Numbered from the stretch's first letter, positions 7,291-17,444 are shown. The stretch: DNA of 64,000 nt from an uncultured Clostridia bacterium (GCA_947630825.1 CANRJA010000004.1:1-64000), one strand, 5' to 3'. Numbers and translations are program-made. The notes: generated from the letters alone by a model not told the origin.

Positions 7291-8604
7291 ATGGCAAAGT
7301 CAACTATACAGCGACCAAGAGGAACTCAGGACGTTATACCGAACGAATCCCACAAATGGCAGACTGTAGAAATGGTTTGCAGAGATACAGCCGAACAATT
7401 CGGCTTTAAAGAAATAAGAACACCTATATTCGAGGACACAGGGCTTTTTGTGCGTTCAGTCGGTGACACGACCGACGTTGTTCAAAAAGAGATGTATACG
7501 GTTTCCGCAAAGGGAGATTCTGAATTCACCCTCAAACCTGAAGGCACTGCCGGAGTAATTAGAGCAATGCTGGAAAACGGAATACTCAACGACGGAGTTC
7601 CGCAAAAGCTGTTTTATATAACCCCGTGCTTTCGTCACGAAAAGCCCCAGGCAGGCAGACTGAGAGAGTTCCACCAGTTCGGCTGTGAAATGGTAGGTCC
7701 GTCATCTCCGTCAGCCGACGCCGATATTATCGCTCTTGCAAAAAGCGTTATCGACAGGCTGGACATCAAAGATGTAACACTACACCTAAACTCCATCGGC
7801 TGTCCCGAATGCAGAGCAAAATACCATCAGGCATTGAAAGAATACTTTTCAGCTAGAAAAAATGAGCTTTGTCACACCTGTCAGGAACGTCTGGATAAAA
7901 ACCCTATGCGTATCCTAGACTGCAAATCTCCTATCTGCTCAGATATTGCCAAAGATGCGCCTGTTATTTTAGATTTTCTCTGTGATGAGTGTAATTCCCA
8001 CTTCAATAAACTACAAGAAATACTTAAAGCTATGGGTATTGAATTTGTTATAGATACCAAAATCGTAAGAGGTCTTGACTACTACACAAAAACGGTATTT
8101 GAGTTTATCACAAACTCTATCGGAGCGCAAGGAACAATTCTCGGCGGTGGAAGATACGACGGTCTTGTTGAAACTTTGGGCGGTCAGCCTACGCCTGCTC
8201 TTGGGTTCGGTTCGGGTATTGAAAGACTGCTGCTCACAATGGAAAACTCAAACTGTGAGTTTATTGAAAAAAACACCTGCGATCTATATATAGCGTCAAT
8301 GGGTGAGAAAGCTCAAAACCACGCTGCTTCTCTTGCGATGGCTCTGCGTGACGAGGGATTTTTCACAGAATATGACCTTATGGGCAGAGGTTTAAAAGCG
8401 CAGATGAAGTACGCAAACAAAATCAACGCTAAGTTTACGCTTGTTTTGGGCGATAACGAGCTTGAAACTAAGAAGGCAAAACTAAAGCAAATGGATACCG
8501 GCGAAGAAGTTGACATTTCACTTGATGAAAAATTCTGCGATAAGTTTTCTGATGAGCTTACAAATTTTATGTTTAAAGACCTTTTAGAAGATACCGAGTT
8601 TTAA
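7291..8604 (+). CDS. hisS: Histidyl-tRNA synthetase
   Basis: Charges tRNA-His in the cytoplasm. The 437-aa class II synthetase shows motif 2 in CFRHEKPQAGRLREFHQFGCEMVG, the histidine-specific RGLDYYTKTVFEF loop, and motif 3 around GSGIERLL. The C-terminal ~95 residues form the anticodon-binding domain. The start at 7291 follows AGGAGGAG by 7 nt; an open frame extends to 7198 but runs through the T-box terminator, so it is not used. It is first in the hisS-(unknown)-aspS operon controlled by the T-box leader. hisS with aspS is a common Firmicutes pairing. Confidence 0.97.
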   Translation: MAKSTIQRPRGTQDVIPNESHKWQTVEMVCRDTAEQFGFKEIRTPIFEDTGLFVRSVGDTTDVVQKEMYTVSAKGDSEFTLKPEGTAGVIRAMLENGILNDGVPQKLFYITPCFRHEKPQAGRLREFHQFGCEMVGPSSPSADADIIALAKSVIDRLDIKDVTLHLNSIGCPECRAKYHQALKEYFSARKNELCHTCQERLDKNPMRILDCKSPICSDIAKDAPVILDFLCDECNSHFNKLQEILKAMGIEFVIDTKIVRGLDYYTKTVFEFITNSIGAQGTILGGGRYDGLVETLGGQPTPALGFGSGIERLLLTMENSNCEFIEKNTCDLYIASMGEKAQNHAASLAMALRDEGFFTEYDLMGRGLKAQMKYANKINAKFTLVLGDNELETKKAKLKQMDTGEEVDISLDEKFCDKFSDELTNFMFKDLLEDTEF

Positions 8605-8623
8605 TGAAAGGGTAGACAAATTT

Positions 8624-9127
8624 ATGTTTATTATAACCTCAAAGAAATATGAATTTGAGTGTATGTGTTCAAATGATGAGTTTAAAAAGAAGTTCGACCA
8701 TGATATAAAAAACTACACATACCGTCAGCTTAGAAAGGACTTTCACCTGACCGATCTTTACTACGGCAAAAGGGATAATGATACTATTGAAATTCATTTT
8801 CACAGATTCGGAAAACGTGACCTTGACAACCCTATGTTTACTGGGTCTATCGGCAAAAGCGAGAACAAAAACAGCACAAAGGTCGAGGGGAAATTTAAAA
8901 GAAAAACATCAAATCTTATTGTATCATTGTGCATAATTATCTTCTGGCTTTTTATTACTATTATAGGCTTTACTCAAAATCTAACTGCGGGAATTATACT
9001 AACAGCAATCACCTGCTTAGCAGTTTATATCTTCTTTTGGGATAACAACACACCTCAGCAAATCAAAGAGTATTTTGAAAGGTATGAAACGCCTTTAGAA
9101 CATCAGAAGGAAAATACAGACGCCTGA
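8624..9127 (+). CDS. Unknown two-TM protein between hisS and aspS
   Basis: A 167-aa protein that I do not recognise. The first ~100 residues are polar and basic with several aromatic-rich turns (FHLTDLYYGKRDND, HFHRFGKRD). Two hydrophobic helices follow near 102-118 and 122-140, then an acidic tail. It starts 19 nt after the hisS stop with AAAGGGTAG in the gap and ends 41 nt before aspS, so it is co-transcribed and falls under the T-box. A membrane protein inside a synthetase operon is unusual; nothing in the sequence ties it to tRNA charging. Confidence 0.65.
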   Translation: MFIITSKKYEFECMCSNDEFKKKFDHDIKNYTYRQLRKDFHLTDLYYGKRDNDTIEIHFHRFGKRDLDNPMFTGSIGKSENKNSTKVEGKFKRKTSNLIVSLCIIIFWLFITIIGFTQNLTAGIILTAITCLAVYIFFWDNNTPQQIKEYFERYETPLEHQKENTDA

Positions 9128-9168
9128 AACAAAAACACTAAGTAATAATAAAAGGAGAACAAATAAAA

Positions 9169-10944
9169 ATGAAAACAGACACTATGAACGGACTTAAAAG
9201 AACACACTACTGCGGTGAAGTTCCAAACACAGAATGTGAAGTCGTTGTATGCGGTTTTGTTCAAAAGATAAGAGACTTGGGAAATCTTATTTTTATTGAT
9301 TTAAGAGACAGAACGGGAATCGTTCAGCTTTCTTTTAACGATGAAACCGACAGAGATATATTTGAAAAAGCGTCCAACTGTCACGCTGAGTATGTTCTTA
9401 TGGCAAAAGGAAATGTCAAAAAGCGTGAAAGCGTAAACAAAGATATAAAAACAGGCGCGGTCGAGATTATTGTAACTGATTTAAGAGTCCTCTCACAATC
9501 TGAAACGCCTCCGTTTGAGATTTCAAAAACGGATAAGGTAAACGACGAGCTGAAACTCAAATACAGATATTTAGATTTGAGAAACGAAAAGCTCCAGAAA
9601 AATATTATAATGCGTCATAATATCGCAAAGTGCGCAAGAGAGTATTTTTATGAAAACGGCTTTATCGAAATTGAAACCCCGATGATGATAAAATCAACCC
9701 CAGAGGGCGCAAGAGATTACATTATTCCCTCGCGTGTTCATCAGGGCAAGTTTTACGCTCTCCCCCAATCTCCGCAGATTTACAAACAGCTTCTTATGGT
9801 TTCAGGCTTTGACAGATATATTCAGCTTGCAAGATGCTTCCGTGACGAGGATCTGCGTGCAGACAGACAGCCTGAATTTACACAAATCGACCTAGAGATG
9901 TCCTTTGTAGACGTTGACGATTTGCTGTCTATAGGCGAGGGCTTTGTAAAAAAGCTCTTTAAAGATGTTTTGAATGTAGATATACCGCTCCCACTTCCCA
10001 GACTTACCTTTGCAGACGCTATGTCGAGATACGGCTCAGACAAGCCTGATACAAGGTTTGGAATGGAAATTCAGGATATATCAGATACTGTAAAGGATAT
10101 TGATTTTATCGTATTTAAAAACGCCCTTGAAAACGGCGGGAGCGTAAGAGCAATAGTTGCAAAAAATGCGGCTGAGACTTACACAAGAAAAGAAATAGAC
10201 AAGCTGACCGAGCACGCAAAAGGAATAGGCGTTAAAGGACTTGCATATATCCGCTGGATAGACGATGAGCCTTCTTGCTCCTTTAAGAAGTTCTTAAAAG
10301 AGGGCGAGCTTGAAAAAATCTTGTCAAAACTAAACGCTGAAAAAGGCGACGTAATATTTATTGTTGCAGATAAAAATAAGGTCGTTCTGCCGACTTTAGG
10401 CGCACTTCGTTTGCTTGTTGCAAAGAAGCTTGATATTATACCAAACGGATACAACTTCCTATGGATCACGGAAATGCCGTTCTTTGAGCAGGACGAAGAA
10501 ACAGGCGAGTGGATAGCAATGCACCACCCGTTTACAATGCCTATGGAGGAATGTATTCCTCTGCTTGATACCGAGCCTGAAAATGTGCGTGCAAAGGCAT
10601 TTGACTTGGTTTTAAACGGCACAGAGCTTTCTTCCGGCTCTATGAGAATTACTGATTTTGAATTACAGCAGAAAATGTTCGAGGCTCTCGGTATGACAGA
10701 TGAAGAAATAGAAGCCAAATTCGGATTTTTGGTTGACGCATACAGGTATGCTTCACCTCCTCACGGAGGAATGGGAATTGGTCTTGACAGGCTGGCTATG
10801 ATTATGTGCGGGGCAGAGTCTCTGCGTGACGTAGTTGCCTTTCCAAAGGTACAGAATGCAAGCGAGCTTATGAGCGCCTGCCCTGCTGAGGTCGATGAAA
10901 AGCAGTTAGACGAGCTTCATATTAAAACAGTTACAGATGAGTAA
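9169..10944 (+). CDS. aspS: Aspartyl-tRNA synthetase
   Basis: Charges tRNA-Asp (and possibly tRNA-Asn if non-discriminating). The 591-aa bacterial-type enzyme has an N-terminal OB-fold anticodon domain (residues 1-105), class II motifs in QSPQIYKQLLM and FRDEDLRADRQPEFTQID, the GAD insertion domain (about 285-420), and motif 3 GIGLDRLAM near the C-terminus. AAAAGGAG lies 11 nt before the ATG. It is last in the T-box operon. If the T-box reads Asp, this gene is the logical target and hisS is carried along. Discrimination between Asp and Asn tRNAs cannot be read from the sequence. Confidence 0.97.
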   Translation: MKTDTMNGLKRTHYCGEVPNTECEVVVCGFVQKIRDLGNLIFIDLRDRTGIVQLSFNDETDRDIFEKASNCHAEYVLMAKGNVKKRESVNKDIKTGAVEIIVTDLRVLSQSETPPFEISKTDKVNDELKLKYRYLDLRNEKLQKNIIMRHNIAKCAREYFYENGFIEIETPMMIKSTPEGARDYIIPSRVHQGKFYALPQSPQIYKQLLMVSGFDRYIQLARCFRDEDLRADRQPEFTQIDLEMSFVDVDDLLSIGEGFVKKLFKDVLNVDIPLPLPRLTFADAMSRYGSDKPDTRFGMEIQDISDTVKDIDFIVFKNALENGGSVRAIVAKNAAETYTRKEIDKLTEHAKGIGVKGLAYIRWIDDEPSCSFKKFLKEGELEKILSKLNAEKGDVIFIVADKNKVVLPTLGALRLLVAKKLDIIPNGYNFLWITEMPFFEQDEETGEWIAMHHPFTMPMEECIPLLDTEPENVRAKAFDLVLNGTELSSGSMRITDFELQQKMFEALGMTDEEIEAKFGFLVDAYRYASPPHGGMGIGLDRLAMIMCGAESLRDVVAFPKVQNASELMSACPAEVDEKQLDELHIKTVTDE

Positions 10945-10956
10945 TACTTATATAAA

Positions 10957-10980
10957 AAGGCGTCGCTTTGCGATGCCTTT
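10957..10980. terminator. Shared terminator between aspS and the convergent ABC genes
   Basis: AAGGCGTCGC at 10957-10966 pairs with GCGATGCCTT at 10970-10979 with one G-U pair. The minus strand has the better T run, for the permease gene. The plus-strand tail is weaker. Confidence 0.75.
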
Positions 10981-10992
10981 AGTTATTACTTA

Positions 10993-11616
10993 TTACACTT
11001 CACGTTTTTTATAAAACGCAATCGACAGTCTCCAAGAAAGAGCATAAAGTGCAATTACGGCTAAACATACAATTGTGACAATACCCCTAAACGATATGAT
11101 TTGAATATAGCCATCAACCAGATATGCAGAAAAAACACCAACGCCTGCAAAATAAACAAAAATCACAACAATATACGCAATTCGTCCCTTTATCGCACCC
11201 AGCTTAAACATAAACGGAAGCGTTACCGACGGCATCAAAAAGGATATTACCAACAGAGTTGCCATAAGGACTAAAAAATTATTCAGCACAAATATACCGT
11301 CAATGTTCATTTTGACCGCCTGTATGATGCCGGATATAATAAACACTAAAACCTGAGCAAGCATACCTATAATGTATTTTACAGAGACAATCTGCGACTT
11401 TTTATATGGCAAAGCGTCACTATATTCATTCCATTTGCTCAGTTCATCATAGGAAAGTAAAGTTACAGGAATTATACCTGAAATCAAACATGGATAGAAA
11501 ATAAAAAATACATTAGTTGTTACAAGTGAACCTGCAAGAATAAATGCAACGAATAATAATTGCAATCTGCAATACTTTTTTATCATATATAAATCTTTTA
11601 GAAACAATCCTTTCAT
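10993..11616 (-). CDS. ABC-2 type transporter permease
   Basis: A 207-aa integral membrane protein with about six hydrophobic segments. It starts MKGLFLKDLYMIKKY, the typical opening of ABC2_membrane_5-like permeases. It ends with a basic FYKKREV tail. Together with the ATPase at 11618-12460 it should form a YtrBC-like exporter, in which the regulator, ATPase and permease are co-transcribed. The ATPase stop lies 1 nt upstream of this gene's start. The transported substrate is unknown; relatives respond to cell-wall-active or cationic compounds, but that is inference. Confidence 0.82.
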   Translation of the reverse strand: MKGLFLKDLYMIKKYCRLQLLFVAFILAGSLVTTNVFFIFYPCLISGIIPVTLLSYDELSKWNEYSDALPYKKSQIVSVKYIIGMLAQVLVFIISGIIQAVKMNIDGIFVLNNFLVLMATLLVISFLMPSVTLPFMFKLGAIKGRIAYIVVIFVYFAGVGVFSAYLVDGYIQIISFRGIVTIVCLAVIALYALSWRLSIAFYKKREV

Positions 11617-11617
11617 C

Positions 11618-12460
11618 TTATCTTGCCTCCTTTACCATAAATATAAACAATTCTTCAATGCTTATAGGGCTTATTTTAATATTTGAAGGAATCTTATCAC
11701 GCAATACTATCGCCTCAACTCCGTAAGGAGTTTCTTTTTTATGCTTGACTGCTTTTGAACCAAGCTCACTCAACTGTTCTGTGGTACAGTGGATTATTCC
11801 GTATTCACCGAGCAGACGGTCCTTTTCCTCACACAGAAGCATTTTACCCTTGTGAAGAAACGCCACATAATCGCATAACTTTTCAAGGTCGCTGACAATA
11901 TGAGAGGAAATGAGAATAGAATGATTTTCGTCTCTTGTAAACTCGCTTAACATCTCAACTACTTCGTCTCTCACAACAGGGTCAAGACCGCTTGTTGCCT
12001 CGTCAAGCAATAACAGCTTGCTGTCGTGAGACATCGCTATCGCTATGCCGAGCTTCATTTTCATACCCCGAGAGAACTCTTTAAACGGTTTATCAGCAGG
12101 AATAGACAATTTTTTCAAATGTTTTGTATATTCCTCATCATTCCAATTACGGAAAGTATAACGCATAATTTCCCCTACTTGCTTCGCGTTTAAACATTCA
12201 GGTATGCCGACCTCGTCCATAACAACGCCTATATCCTCTTTTGTGATATCAATATTATCCTGATTATCCCTGCCGAGAATTTTTATCGTTCCGCTGTCTT
12301 TGTGAAGCATATCTAAAATCAACTTAATTGTGGTACTTTTCCCTGCACCGTTTTCTCCAATCAACCCCATAATACACCCACTCGGAAGTGTAAGGTTCAA
12401 ATTATCCAGCTTAAAGCCGGAAAAAGATTTTGACAGGTTTTTTATCTCAAGTGCGTTCAT
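11618..12460 (-). CDS. ABC transporter ATP-binding protein (YtrB-like)
   Basis: A 280-aa ATPase with Walker A GENGAGKSTT (about 36-45), signature FSRGMKMKLGIA, Walker B LLLLDEATSGLDP, and the switch His in ILISSH. A C-terminal ~60-residue extension follows the nucleotide-binding domain, as in export-type ABC-2 ATPases. Its ATG overlaps the stop codon of the upstream GntR gene (TAATG), indicating translational coupling. It powers the permease encoded directly downstream. Confidence 0.92.
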   Translation of the reverse strand: MNALEIKNLSKSFSGFKLDNLNLTLPSGCIMGLIGENGAGKSTTIKLILDMLHKDSGTIKILGRDNQDNIDITKEDIGVVMDEVGIPECLNAKQVGEIMRYTFRNWNDEEYTKHLKKLSIPADKPFKEFSRGMKMKLGIAIAMSHDSKLLLLDEATSGLDPVVRDEVVEMLSEFTRDENHSILISSHIVSDLEKLCDYVAFLHKGKMLLCEEKDRLLGEYGIIHCTTEQLSELGSKAVKHKKETPYGVEAIVLRDKIPSNIKISPISIEELFIFMVKEAR

Positions 12461-12834
12461 TATAAATCCCCCAAACTGAAATTAATCATTTTAATAATAT
12501 CCTCTTTGCTCAAATTGCACGAAGCAGATAGCTTTATTATCTGCTCGATATGCTCCTCAATCTTTTTAAGATTTTCTTCTCTGAGCAGTTCAATATTCTT
12601 AGGCGCAACGAAACAGCCCTTTGCCTGAATAGTATAAATAAAGCCTTCCTTTTCAAGCTCATCGTATGCCCGTTTTGTAGTAATAAAGCTGATTCGCAGA
12701 TCCTTTGCCAGACCGCGAATAGACGGAAGCATTTCGTTTTCCTTTAAATCTCCGCTTATTATCTGACTTTTTATCTGAGAATATATCTGGTCGTAAATTG
12801 GCGCTCCGCTTTTATTGTCGATAAATATGTTCAC
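12460..12834 (-). CDS. GntR-family regulator, YtrA subfamily
   Basis: A 124-aa regulator. Residues 8-75 form the winged helix (PIYDQIYSQIKSQIISGDL, LPSIRGLAKDL, TTKRAYDELEKEGF). The short ~45-residue C-terminus is the size expected of the YtrA subgroup, which lacks a ligand-binding domain. The start is GTG at 12834 with GAGGTGATG just upstream. It leads an operon with the ABC ATPase and permease. The palindrome at 12852-12878, overlapping its own -10 element, predicts autorepression. Confidence 0.92.
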   Translation of the reverse strand: MNIFIDNKSGAPIYDQIYSQIKSQIISGDLKENEMLPSIRGLAKDLRISFITTKRAYDELEKEGFIYTIQAKGCFVAPKNIELLREENLKKIEEHIEQIIKLSASCNLSKEDIIKMINFSLGDL

Positions 12835-12851
12835 ACCATCACCTCTTTTTA

Positions 12852-12878
12852 AACTGTATATATGTATTATATACAGTT
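12852..12878. promoter_or_regulatory. Operator palindrome of the GntR/ABC operon
   Basis: The perfect 10-bp arms AACTGTATAT (12852-12861) and ATATACAGTT (12869-12878) are separated by 7 bp and overlap the -10 element. This fits the TGTATA/TATACA style of YtrA-type operators. A third half-site, TACAGTT, follows at 12881-12887. Confidence 0.8.
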
Positions 12879-12894
12879 AATACAGTTTTGTCAA
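12866..12894 (-). promoter_or_regulatory. Consensus SigA promoter of the GntR/ABC operon
   Basis: On the minus strand TTGACA (12894-12889) and TATAAT (12871-12866) are spaced by 17 bp, a perfect consensus. A strong promoter buried under an operator suggests a normally repressed operon. Confidence 0.88.
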
Positions 12895-12920
12895 TAGTTT
12901 TGAAAATTTTTTTGCAACAA

Positions 12921-12950
12921 AAAAGACTGACATTTTACTGTCAGTCTTTC
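12921..12950 (-). terminator. Intrinsic terminator of groES-groEL
   Basis: AAAGACTGACA at 12922-12932 pairs with TGTCAGTCTTT at 12939-12949. The minus-strand tail is T-rich. It lies about 260 bases after the groEL stop, beyond the palindromic repeats. Confidence 0.8.
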
Positions 12951-12999
12951 CATTTTAAGCAATTTTGTTTACGTTATCTTACCTTGCACAAAGTTTGAC

Positions 13000-13177
13000 C
13001 TGCCGTTGTACAAATCACCACATTATGATAACTCCCCAAAGGCAGAGAGCCTCCGGCGGCTCGCCGGTCTTGCCTCTTGCTTCTAAAATTCTTGTCTCTA
13101 GGTACTAGCCTGCCGTTGCACAAATCTTCACATTGTGCTAACTCCCCAAAGGCAGAGTGCCTCCGGCGGCTCGCCGG
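13000..13177 (+). repeat. GC-rich palindromic repeat, copies A and B
   Basis: Two copies, A at 13000-13067 and B at 13110-13177, lie 110 bp apart in the same orientation. Each runs CTGCCGTT ... AAAGGCAG, then AGAGCCTCCGGCGG and CTCGCCGG. CTGCC pairs with GGCAG around an inner stem (GTTGCACAA with TTGTGC-AAC in copy B), and CCGGC pairs with GCCGG. They fill the 3' untranslated region of groEL. The same element occurs three more times at 17511-17789. They are much more GC-rich than the surroundings. ORFs crossing them are artefacts. Confidence 0.88.
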
Positions 13178-13211
13178 TCTTGCCTCTGGCTTCTTGCTTC
13201 TTGCTTCTAGT

Positions 13212-14852
<1,641 letters not shown>

Positions 14853-14898
14853 TTATAAAATTGTTATATGTTTACCTTTTACCTAATTTTAATTGCGG

Positions 14899-15183
<285 letters not shown>

Positions 15184-15215
15184 TTAATTATATGGTTATT
15201 AAATTTAACTTGGTT

Positions 15216-15242
15216 TTAGCACTCTCACTTTCTGAGTGCTAA
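15216..15242 (-). promoter_or_regulatory. CIRCE operator (HrcA binding site)
   Basis: TTAGCACTC, nine bases, GAGTGCTAA is a perfect match to the CIRCE inverted repeat, placed between the promoter and groES. It predicts heat-inducible repression by HrcA; hrcA itself is not in the window. Confidence 0.97.
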
Positions 15243-15260
15243 ATATATTTTACCATTAAT

Positions 15261-15288
15261 TTTATAATAATCAAGAGTATTCCGTCAA
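15261..15288 (-). promoter_or_regulatory. Promoter of groES-groEL
   Basis: On the minus strand TTGACG (15288-15283) and TATAAA (15266-15261) have a 16-bp spacer, about 20 bp before CIRCE. A second weaker -10, TAAAAT, lies next to CIRCE. Confidence 0.65.
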
Positions 15289-15660
15289 CTTTTTAAATTT
15301 TTGTTATATCAACCAAAATTTATTAATTATTTTGTGAATATTGGTGCTGTTTATACAAGTCGATTTGTTAAACTTTTTTCTTCAGCAATCCAAAATTTAC
15401 GCGTTCTTTCTGTATATATTGCTGTATCTTTGTGAATAAATATGTTATAAATTCTTTCGATATTATAAAGTTTACACTATATACATATTTTATACAATAA
15501 ATATACACTTTTCATAGTTGTGAATTTGTTATAATAAATATATTAAATTTTATATTTTGTTTTCGTTTTGTTTATTTTTTAATACATAAAAAATACGTCT
15601 TAAATTGAATTACTGATATTAATAAAACTTCAACTATATCAGCTTGTTATATTTTAAACA
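15289..15660 (+). other. AT-rich intergenic region before the two-component operon
   Basis: No ORF or RNA structure was recognised. The one clear signal is an extended -10, TG-T-TATAAT at 15527-15535, about 165 bases before the response-regulator start. It has no good -35. This may be the operon promoter and would give a long AT-rich leader. Confidence 0.5.
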
Positions 15661-15664
15661 GCGA

Positions 15665-15704
15665 AGGGAGGAAATGCTCCTTACGGAGCATAGATATTAT
15701 TATG
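15665..15704 (+). promoter_or_regulatory. SD-hairpin-start element, copy 1
   Basis: AGGGAGG (15665-15671) is followed by the perfect arms ATGCTCC/GGAGCAT around the loop TTAC (15674-15691), then TAGATATTATT and the ATG at 15702. The block matches those before nadE, the PH-domain gene at 48308 and the kinase gene ending at 54345. The normal SD is about 30 nt from the start, but the hairpin would shorten that distance. GGAG in the 3' arm is a second SD, 13 nt from the ATG. Confidence 0.8.
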
Positions 15705-16397
15705 TCACTTGGAAAGGTATTGGTCGTTGACGACGACAAGAACATTTGCGAATTACTAAGACTTTATCTTGAAAAAGAAGGCTATAACGCAATTATTTCT
15801 CACGACGGCGAGGAGGCTGTTGTTAAATTCAATGCGCTGAAGCCCGACATTATTCTTCTCGATATAATGCTGCCTGGTCTTGACGGATGGCAGGTTTGCC
15901 GTGAAATCAGAAAAAAATCAAATGTACCTATTATTATGATAACCGCAAAGGGCGAAACCTTTGATAAGGTTTTAGGATTAGAACTCGGCGCTGATGACTA
16001 TGTAGTTAAACCGTTTGACACCAAAGAGGTAATTGCAAGAATCAAAGCGGTTTACAGAAGAGCAGGTCAGACAACTACCAAAACGGAGATTAAAGAGGTA
16101 AAATACGACAAGCTTTCAGTGAATATGACCAGATACGAGCTTAAAGTAAACGGTACTATTCTTGACACTCCCCCAAAGGAGTTAGAGCTTCTTTTCCATC
16201 TTGCTTCTAACCCTAACAGAGTATACACCCGCGACCAGCTTCTTGACGAGGTTTGGGGGTTTGAATACTATGGAGATTCAAGAACTATAGACGTACACGT
16301 TAAAAGACTTCGTGAAAAGCTTGAAGGCGTTTCTGATAAGTGGGAGCTGAAAACAGTCTGGGGCGTTGGATACAAGTTTGAAGTTGATGAGGACTAA
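15702..16397 (+). CDS. OmpR/PhoB-family response regulator
   Basis: A 231-aa regulator. Residues 1-118 form the receiver domain with the acidic pocket Asp10-12, phospho-acceptor Asp54 in ILLDIMLPG, and Lys in VVKPFD. Residues ~130-228 form a winged-helix DNA-binding domain (PPKELELLFHLASNP, SRTIDVHVKRLREKL). It is translated from behind the SD-hairpin element. The sensor kinase gene starts immediately after its stop codon, so the two are coupled. Target genes are unknown; the sequence resembles WalR/PhoP-type regulators, but the regulon cannot be inferred. Confidence 0.93.
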   Translation: MSLGKVLVVDDDKNICELLRLYLEKEGYNAIISHDGEEAVVKFNALKPDIILLDIMLPGLDGWQVCREIRKKSNVPIIMITAKGETFDKVLGLELGADDYVVKPFDTKEVIARIKAVYRRAGQTTTKTEIKEVKYDKLSVNMTRYELKVNGTILDTPPKELELLFHLASNPNRVYTRDQLLDEVWGFEYYGDSRTIDVHVKRLREKLEGVSDKWELKTVWGVGYKFEVDED

Positions 16398-17444
16398 ATG
16401 ATAAAAACATACAGCTTATTTAAAAAATATTTTTTGATATCAGCAGCAGTGACACTCTTAACCGCAGCCGCATTGGGGGGAGTGTTGCTGCTTGTTTCAT
16501 CAAAACATATTTTTGATAGTGAAAATAAAATTCAATTAATACTTATAATGTTAATTTTTGTTGCTTTAATTGTTTCGGCAAACGCTTTAATAATCTATTC
16601 TATGTTTAGAAAGCTAACAGAAACACTTGAGCAGATAACCAAACTTTCAAACAGTTTAGCAAGCGGTGAATTTCAAGATAAAGTCCCTGCGTCTGGAGTT
16701 AAAGAATTTCATCAGCTTGAGCTTTCTCTTAACAGTTTAGCCAAAACCGTACAGAAAAGTGACAAGGTAAAAAATCAATTTGTGTCAAATGTTTGCCATG
16801 AGCTAAGAACCCCTCTTACGTCTATAAGCGGATTTATCGACGGAATAATTGACGGTACAATACCGCCTGATAAAGAACCTCAGTATTTGAGACTTATCTC
16901 AAATGAGGTAAAAAGACTTACAAGGCTTACAAATCTTCTGCTCAATCTTGAGCAGCTTGAGTCGGGCGCAATAAAGCCGGTTATGCGGAATACAGACGTT
17001 ATAAGCATTATTGTAAATATACTTAACACCTTTGAAAAAAATATAAACAAAAAGAACATTGAAATACTTGGTCTGAACGCAGAAAATATAACGGTTTTTG
17101 CCGACAGGGATATGCTTTATCAGGTTATGTATAATCTAATTGAGAACGCTGTAAAGTTTACACCAGAAAACGGTTATATAGAGTTTAAATTCAGCGAAGA
17201 CGAAAAATACAGCAAAATTTCAGTAAAAAACAATGGCGAAGGTCTTACCGAAAGCGAGTGTAAAAAGGTGTTTAACCGCTTTTATAAAACCGATTCGTCA
17301 CGGGCTAAAGACACTATAGGCGCAGGTCTTGGACTAAACATAGTGAAATCTATTATTTCAATTCACAAAGGAATGATCGACGTTGACAGCGTTAAGGGAA
17401 ATTATACACAATTTTCGTTTTCAATACCCAAATCGAGTATTTAA
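16398..17444 (+). CDS. Sensor histidine kinase of the first two-component system
   Basis: A 348-aa membrane kinase with two close TM segments (about 12-34 and 45-68) and almost no extracellular loop, so it probably senses membrane or internal signals. A HAMP-like linker (69-122) precedes the phospho-acceptor His134 in NVCHELRTPLTS. The ATPase domain shows the N box (LIENAVKF), GEGL and GAGLGLNIVKSI. It phosphorylates the regulator at 15702-16397. Its ATG directly follows the regulator's stop. No intrinsic terminator follows; the palindromic repeat cluster begins 67 bases downstream and may form the 3' end. Confidence 0.93.
   Translation: MIKTYSLFKKYFLISAAVTLLTAAALGGVLLLVSSKHIFDSENKIQLILIMLIFVALIVSANALIIYSMFRKLTETLEQITKLSNSLASGEFQDKVPASGVKEFHQLELSLNSLAKTVQKSDKVKNQFVSNVCHELRTPLTSISGFIDGIIDGTIPPDKEPQYLRLISNEVKRLTRLTNLLLNLEQLESGAIKPVMRNTDVISIIVNILNTFEKNINKKNIEILGLNAENITVFADRDMLYQVMYNLIENAVKFTPENGYIEFKFSEDEKYSKISVKNNGEGLTESECKKVFNRFYKTDSSRAKDTIGAGLGLNIVKSIISIHKGMIDVDSVKGNYTQFSFSIPKSSI

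Noticed and set aside
10179..10718. Minus-strand ORF of 179 aa inside aspS
   Set aside because: Shadow of aspS codons; Ser-rich and without any recognisable domain.
11710..11735. Additional SD-hairpin copy inside the ABC ATPase gene
   Set aside because: CTCCTTACGGAG occurs here on the minus strand but lies in the middle of the coding frame, without an SD or start codon behind it; a chance match.
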